DNA of 18,593 nucleotides, taken from positions 1-18,593 of the forward strand of contig JAZNEJ010000003.1 of assembly GCA_045588575.1 (NCBI GenBank), given 5' to 3'. This stretch comes from RGIG5299 sp045588575. GTDB taxonomy: Bacteria > Bacillota > Clostridia > Oscillospirales > RGIG5299. The position numbers and the translations under genes were made by a program. Positions within the stretch are counted from its first letter, which is position 1. Each line of letters begins with the position of its first letter. The notes beneath the pieces are model-generated. The model was not told the origin of the DNA, did no database searches, and saw nothing but the letters and a program-made list of their open reading frames with translations. Shown here piece after piece: positions 14,790 to 18,593 of this stretch.

Positions 14790-14827
14790 TGATTTGATAT
14801 AAAAAAGCAGGAAAAGAGGAAAAGAAA

Positions 14828-17164
14828 ATGTTAAAGATGATTACAAAAAGAGACGGCAGAAAGGTTCCTTACATCAGAGAGAAAATCGCCTCTGCTATAG
14901 ATAAGGCAATGACATCGTGTAACCGCAAAAACGAGGAAGAGGCAGAACGCCTTGCAGTATTGGTTGAGGAGGCTCTTTTAAAGAAATTCCCCGAAACCGA
15001 CCCCGGCGTTGAAGACGTTCAAGATATAGTTGAAGCAGTTTTAATGGAAAACGGCTACGCCTACGTTGCTAAAAAATACATTCTTTACAGAGCCGAAAGA
15101 ACCCGTTCGAGAGAAATGAACTCCAAGCTCATGAGAATTTACGATGAGCTTACCTTTATCGACGCTTCCGAAAGCGATATGAAGAGAGATAACGCCAATA
15201 TCGACGGCGATACCGCAATGGGCACAATGCTTAAATACGGCTCTGAGGGCGCAAAGGACTATTACGAGAAATACATTCTCACCGACGAACAGTCGAAGGC
15301 TCATAAAACCGGCGATATTCATATTCACGATTTCGATTTCTACACTCTCACCACAACCTGCTGCCAGATAGACTTAATCCGTCTTTTCAAGGGCGGCTTC
15401 TCAACCGGACACGGCTATCTCCGTGAGCCCTCCGATATAGCAAGCTATGCAGCTTTGGCATGTATTGCAATTCAGGCAAACCAGAACGACCAGCACGGCG
15501 GCCAGAGCGTTCCTAACTTCGATTACGCCTTGGCAGAAGGCGTTAAAAAGACCTATAAGCGTCTTTACGCCACCAACCTCGGTAAAGCGTTAGAGCTTCT
15601 TTATCCCGAAGCAAAAATAGGCGCAGCCGAAGCAAAAGCAAAAATTAAAGAGCTTGAAGCCGAAAAGGGCGTATATCCCTCTCTTGCAATGACCAAGGAA
15701 TACCTCAAAGCTGAAAATGCTTGGCTTTCCGGCATTGTTTCCGATAAAGAGCTTTTAAAGAAAATAACCGATTTCGCAGTAAACGCAACTCTCCCCGAAA
15801 CCGAAAAAGCGGTTTATCAGGCAATGGAAGCTCTCGTTCACAACTTGAATACCATGCATAGCCGCGCAGGCGCTCAAACTCCTTTCTCCTCCATCAACTA
15901 CGGAACCGATACCAGCCCCGAAGGCAGAATGGTTATCAAATATATTCTTAAAGCAACCGAGGATGGCTTGGGCTTTGGCGAAACCGCTATTTTCCCCATT
16001 CACATCTTCAAAATCAAAGAGGGCGTAAACTATAATCCCACAGACCCCAACTACGACCTTATGAAATATGCTTGCAAGGTAACCGCAAAGCGTCTTTTCC
16101 CCAACTTCTCGTTCATCGACGCTCCCTTCAATCTTCAGTATTATAAAGAGGGCAGACCTGAAACCGAAGTTTCCTACATGGGCTGCCGCACCAGAGTTAT
16201 AGGTAACCACTACGACCCCACCAACCAAATCACCTACGGAAGAGGAAACCTTAGCTTCACCTCAATTAACCTTCCGAGAATAGCAATAAGAAGCAACAAG
16301 AATATCGAATGGTTCTTCGATGAGCTTGAAAACAAAATGAAGCTCGTTGCAAGACAGCTTTTAGACCGTTATCATATCGTTGCCAAGAAAAAGGTTAAAA
16401 ACTTCCCCTTCCTCATGGGACAGGGCATTTGGATAAATTCCGAAGGCTTAAAGCCCGATGATTGCGTTGGCGAAATCTTGAAGCACGGCACGCTTTCAAT
16501 AGGCTTTATCGGTCTTGCCGAGGCACTCGTTGCGTTAACCGGCAAGCATCACGGTGAAGACGTTTCCGCAAGAAACCTCGGCCTTGAAATCGTTGGCTTC
16601 ATGAGAGATATATGCGACCGCTTAAGCGATGAGCATAACCTCAACTTCACCCTTCTTGCAACTCCTGCCGAAGGTCTCTCGGGCAGATTTATAAGAATGG
16701 ATAAGAAGAAATACGGCATAATCCCCGGTGTAACCGACAGAGAATATTACACCAACAGCTTCCACGTTCCGGTTTACTACAATATTCCCGCATATCAGAA
16801 GATTAAAATAGAAGCGCCTTATCACGCGCTCACAAACGCAGGCCACATCACCTACGTTGAACTCGACGGCGACACCGCAAATAACATCGAAACTATTGAA
16901 AAGATAGTAAGAGTTATGAAGGAAGAAGGCATCGGCTACGGCTCGATTAACCACCCCGTTGACCGCGACCCCGTTTGCGGCTATAACGGAATAATCGGCG
17001 AGGAATGCCCCAAATGTCATCGCCGTGAGGATGACGGAAGCGGCTACGGCTTCGAAAGAATAAGAAGAATTACCGGTTACCTCGTTGGAACTCTCGACCA
17101 TTTCAACAATGCAAAGAGAGCCGAAGAGCGCGACAGAGTAAAGCACACTCTTAAAGAGGACTGA
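14828..17164 (+). CDS. nrdD: Anaerobic (class III) ribonucleoside-triphosphate reductase, large subunit
   Basis: A 778-residue glycyl-radical enzyme that reduces ribonucleoside triphosphates to dNTPs under anoxia. The N-terminal ATP-cone (3-95, starting MITKRDGRKVPYIREKI) gives dATP/ATP allostery. The catalytic domain contains HIHDFDFYTLTTTCC (Cys178/179), NQNDQHGGQSVPNFD, HSRAGAQTPFSSINYG and YMGCRT with the likely thiyl cysteine Cys453. The C-terminus has a zinc ribbon (Cys717, Cys727, Cys730) and the glycyl-radical loop RRITGYLVG with Gly750. Only three of four usual ribbon cysteines are seen; the first position is Asp714. It is followed three bases later by its activase nrdG and is controlled by a promoter with two NrdR boxes. 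Confidence 0.97.
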   Translation: MLKMITKRDGRKVPYIREKIASAIDKAMTSCNRKNEEEAERLAVLVEEALLKKFPETDPGVEDVQDIVEAVLMENGYAYVAKKYILYRAERTRSREMNSKLMRIYDELTFIDASESDMKRDNANIDGDTAMGTMLKYGSEGAKDYYEKYILTDEQSKAHKTGDIHIHDFDFYTLTTTCCQIDLIRLFKGGFSTGHGYLREPSDIASYAALACIAIQANQNDQHGGQSVPNFDYALAEGVKKTYKRLYATNLGKALELLYPEAKIGAAEAKAKIKELEAEKGVYPSLAMTKEYLKAENAWLSGIVSDKELLKKITDFAVNATLPETEKAVYQAMEALVHNLNTMHSRAGAQTPFSSINYGTDTSPEGRMVIKYILKATEDGLGFGETAIFPIHIFKIKEGVNYNPTDPNYDLMKYACKVTAKRLFPNFSFIDAPFNLQYYKEGRPETEVSYMGCRTRVIGNHYDPTNQITYGRGNLSFTSINLPRIAIRSNKNIEWFFDELENKMKLVARQLLDRYHIVAKKKVKNFPFLMGQGIWINSEGLKPDDCVGEILKHGTLSIGFIGLAEALVALTGKHHGEDVSARNLGLEIVGFMRDICDRLSDEHNLNFTLLATPAEGLSGRFIRMDKKKYGIIPGVTDREYYTNSFHVPVYYNIPAYQKIKIEAPYHALTNAGHITYVELDGDTANNIETIEKIVRVMKEEGIGYGSINHPVDRDPVCGYNGIIGEECPKCHRREDDGSGYGFERIRRITGYLVGTLDHFNNAKRAEERDRVKHTLKED

Positions 17165-17167
17165 TAA

Positions 17168-17695
17168 ATGTCCGAGCAAAAAATAAACGTTTCGGGAATC
17201 GTCGGTGAGTCAATCACCGACGGCCCCGGTTTCAGATTTACCCTTTTCGTTCAGGGATGTCCGCATCATTGCGAGGGATGCCATAATCCTCACACTTGGC
17301 CCTTTGAAGAAAAAAAGCTTATGACGCCCGACGAAATTTTTAAAAAAATTTCCGAAAATCCGCTTCTTTCGGGAGTAACGTTTTCGGGAGGCGAGCCTTT
17401 TTCGCAGGCATCGGCGCTTCTGCCTCTTGCCGAAAAAATAAAAGCCGCAGGTCTTGAATTGGCGGCATATTCCGGCTATACCTTTGAAGAGCTTACAACC
17501 AAAAACGATGAAGATATAAATAAGCTTTTGGCGCTTTTAGACGTTTTGGTAGACGGCAGATTCGTTTTAAAACAAAGGAATCTCGACCTCAAATTCAAGG
17601 GCTCGGAAAATCAGAGAATAATTAACGTTCCCAAATCGCTTAGCGAAGGCAAGGCGGTTTTGGAAACGGGGCCTCGCTGGAATAAAGAAGAATAA
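17168..17695 (+). CDS. nrdG: Anaerobic ribonucleotide reductase activating protein (radical SAM)
   Basis: A 175-residue radical SAM enzyme that installs the glycyl radical on NrdD Gly750, using a [4Fe-4S] cluster and S-adenosylmethionine. The cluster motif C-x3-C-x2-C is CPHHCEGC (Cys31, Cys35, Cys38), followed by HNPHTW. GGEPF (74-78) is the SAM-binding element, and LVDGRF and the SENQRIINV block are typical of the family's C-terminal part. Length is normal for the compact NrdG type. The ATG follows the nrdD stop by three bases, and the ribosome binding site AGAGGA lies within the end of nrdD, so the two are co-translated. Confidence 0.96.
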   Translation: MSEQKINVSGIVGESITDGPGFRFTLFVQGCPHHCEGCHNPHTWPFEEKKLMTPDEIFKKISENPLLSGVTFSGGEPFSQASALLPLAEKIKAAGLELAAYSGYTFEELTTKNDEDINKLLALLDVLVDGRFVLKQRNLDLKFKGSENQRIINVPKSLSEGKAVLETGPRWNKEE

Positions 17696-17697
17696 AA

Positions 17698-17723
17698 AAT
17701 CGCCCGAGCAAAATCGGGCGATT
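17698..17723 (+). other. Hairpin between nrdG and tRNA-Arg, not a convincing plus-strand terminator
   Basis: A 10-bp stem (17698-17707 with 17714-17723, loop GCAAAA) starts two bases after the nrdG stop codon. The plus strand continues ACATTTAAAA, with only three consecutive T. On the minus strand the stem is followed by TTTTATTC, but no minus-strand gene ends here. It may protect the nrdG mRNA 3' end or act as a weak terminator. Confidence 0.7.
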
Positions 17724-17743
17724 ACATTTAAAAAATTCAATAT

Positions 17744-17820
17744 GCGCTTGTAGCTCAGCAGGTTAGAGCATCCGCCTCCTAAGCGGAAGGTCGTGCGTTC
17801 GAATCGCGTCAAGCGCGCCA
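17744..17820 (+). tRNA. tRNA-Arg (anticodon CCU, reads AGG), CCA encoded
   Basis: The 77-nt cloverleaf has a perfect 7-bp acceptor stem (GCGCTTG with CAAGCGC), a D stem GCTC/GAGC, an anticodon stem TCCGC/GCGGA with loop CTCCTAA (anticodon CCT at 17778-17780), a five-base variable loop and a T loop TTCGAAT. The T stem GTGCG/CGCGT has two G-U wobbles in its outer pairs. Discriminator G and the 3' CCA are encoded. No separate promoter is evident in the 48 bases after nrdG, most of which are taken up by the hairpin. Confidence 0.95.
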
Positions 17821-17846
17821 AAAATAAATTAAAAAGGATGAAAAAA

Positions 17847-18461
17847 ATGAAAGTGAAAGAAAGTCTTGTAAAATCCGTCGGCGCGGGAGCGCTCATAGGT
17901 ATTGGCGCAACGATTTTTATGGCGGCGCCCGATAAAACGGTGGGAGCGTTTTTGTTCGCCATAGGTCTCATTGCAATATGCATTTTCAAATTAAATCTTT
18001 ACACAGGCAAAATAGGCTACGTTTTTGAAAATAAAAACTATTTGGAAATTTTGTTAATATGGGCGGGCAATTTAATCGGTTGCTTTTTAACCTCCTTTGC
18101 GGTAAGACTTGCAAGGCCCGACCTTGCCGAAATAGCAAACGGAATGCTTTTGAAAAAAGCGGGAATGAGCTGGTGGGCGCTTTTAATTTGCGCGTTTTTC
18201 TGCGGTGTAATAATGTTCTTGGCGGTAGATGTCTATAAAAGAGGAAACGATTTCGGAAGATATCTCGGCATAATTTTCGGCATTCCCGTTTTCATACTTT
18301 CGGGCTTTGAACACAGCATTGCCGATATGTGCTATTTCATTTACGGAATAAAAACCGTTGAAGAATTCTTCCTTTCCCTCGGCATACTCGTAATAGTTTC
18401 AATAGGAAACGCAATAGGCGGCATAGCGGCTTGGCTCGTTTTAAAAGATAAGAAAAACTGA
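17847..18461 (+). CDS. Formate/nitrite transporter (FNT) family channel, compact form
   Basis: A 204-residue inner-membrane protein of the FocA/NirC fold, which forms pentamers that pass formate, nitrite or similar small anions. Six hydrophobic segments are visible (about 8-26, 31-49, 66-87, 108-128, 138-160, 174-198). Landmarks are GAGALIG (12-18), the LYTGKIGY loop (51-58), the signature GFEHSIADM (153-161) with the central His156, and GNAIGG (187-192). It is shorter than FocA or NirC (about 270-285), mainly from short termini and loops, not from a visible truncation. Start: ATG at 17847, preceded by AAAGGA; ATG at 17838 overlaps that site, and an in-frame GTG at 17793 lies inside the tRNA. 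It begins 26 bases after the tRNA, so it may be on the same transcript as nrdD-nrdG-tRNA. Substrate is inferred. Confidence 0.87.
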   Translation: MKVKESLVKSVGAGALIGIGATIFMAAPDKTVGAFLFAIGLIAICIFKLNLYTGKIGYVFENKNYLEILLIWAGNLIGCFLTSFAVRLARPDLAEIANGMLLKKAGMSWWALLICAFFCGVIMFLAVDVYKRGNDFGRYLGIIFGIPVFILSGFEHSIADMCYFIYGIKTVEEFFLSLGILVIVSIGNAIGGIAAWLVLKDKKN

Positions 18462-18490
18462 AAAAACGCCATAAGGGTTTTCGGATAATA

Positions 18491-18529
18491 AAAAGACTAA
18501 CGAAATTTTCGTTAGTCTTTTCATTTTTG
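18491..18529 (+). terminator. Rho-independent terminator after the FNT gene
   Basis: A long stem (18491-18502 pairing with 18510-18521, extendable towards the AT-rich loop) is followed by TTTTCATTTTTG. It ends the unit that carries the FNT gene. Confidence 0.88.
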
Positions 18530-18555
18530 CTTAAAAAGAAGCCGTGTCTTAAAAT

Positions 18556-18585
18556 TTGTTTATCTTAAGCTTTTTATTTTATACT
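18556..18585 (+). promoter_or_regulatory. Weak candidate promoter at the right edge
   Basis: TTGTTT (18556-18561) and TATACT (18580-18585) are 18 bases apart and point out of the window. Otherwise the last 64 bases show no gene. The match is weak in a very AT-rich stretch. Confidence 0.25.
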
Positions 18586-18593
18586 CTATCTGT

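Noticed and set aside
16622..17179. Open frame of 185 codons on the minus strand opposite the end of nrdD
   Set aside because: It is the antisense shadow of a certain gene; no ribosome binding site, promoter or recognisable motif.
17793..17846. N-terminal extension of the FNT gene starting at a GTG inside the tRNA
   Set aside because: The extra residues are a basic run encoded by the tRNA T arm and linker, without family similarity; the ATG at 17847 has a good ribosome binding site.
18529..18570. GCTTAA...TTAAGC inverted repeat near the right edge
   Set aside because: Six pairs around a loop of about 30 bases in very AT-rich sequence is expected by chance.

Overview
The window is a moderately AT-rich chromosomal segment from an anaerobic, low-GC Gram-positive bacterium. 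The best guess is an uncultured gut-type member of Clostridia, perhaps Oscillospirales. The evidence is the Firmicutes-specific cluster yqfC-yqfD-ybeY-era-yqzL-recO-mutS2, sporulation-type genes (yqfC, yqfD, a ylbJ-like gene with a sigma-E-like promoter), a class III (oxygen-sensitive) ribonucleotide reductase, a Clostridium beijerinckii-type secondary alcohol dehydrogenase, and clear GGAGG-type ribosome binding sites. Genus-level placement is not possible from the sequence alone.

Layout. Positions 1-180 hold the end of an rRNA operon: a 5S rRNA and its terminator. From 186 to 5972 five genes lie on the minus strand, most with their own promoter and terminator: an M28 metallopeptidase carrying membrane helices inside its catalytic domain, an NADP-dependent secondary alcohol dehydrogenase, a U32 'peptidase' (probable RNA hydroxylation enzyme), an Asp23/Gls24-family protein and a YlbJ-like sporulation membrane protein. 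Divergently, from 6070 to 12163, runs a tight plus-strand cluster: yqfC, yqfD, ybeY, era, a 51-codon yqzL-like gene, recO and mutS2. A RluA-type pseudouridine synthase converges on mutS2 and overlaps its 3' end by 81 bases; its promoter geometry predicts a leaderless mRNA. metY (O-acetylhomoserine sulfhydrylase-like) diverges from it and ends at a shared terminator facing a small cysteine-rich protein. From 14736 onward are a promoter with two NrdR boxes, nrdD, nrdG, tRNA-Arg(CCU) and a compact formate/nitrite transporter, then a terminator at about 18491.

How the genes fit together. YbeY, Era, the RluA enzyme and possibly the U32 protein act on ribosome assembly or RNA modification. RecO and MutS2 handle recombination and collided ribosomes or branched DNA. 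YqfC, YqfD and the YlbJ-like protein belong to the mother-cell stage of sporulation. nrdD/nrdG make deoxynucleotides without oxygen, and their promoter appears repressed by NrdR when dATP is plentiful. Formate is the reductant of the E. coli-type class III reductase, so the formate/nitrite transporter just downstream, with no convincing terminator or new promoter in between, is a suggestive neighbour.

Most of the window is ordinary core genome. The items most worth a second look are the membrane insertion in the M28 peptidase, the possible nrdD-nrdG-tRNA-transporter transcript, the tandem NrdR sites, the predicted leaderless RluA mRNA with its convergent overlap, the sigma-E-like promoter of the ylbJ-like gene and the small cysteine-rich protein. 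I found no CRISPR array, insertion sequence, prophage or other clearly new multi-gene system.
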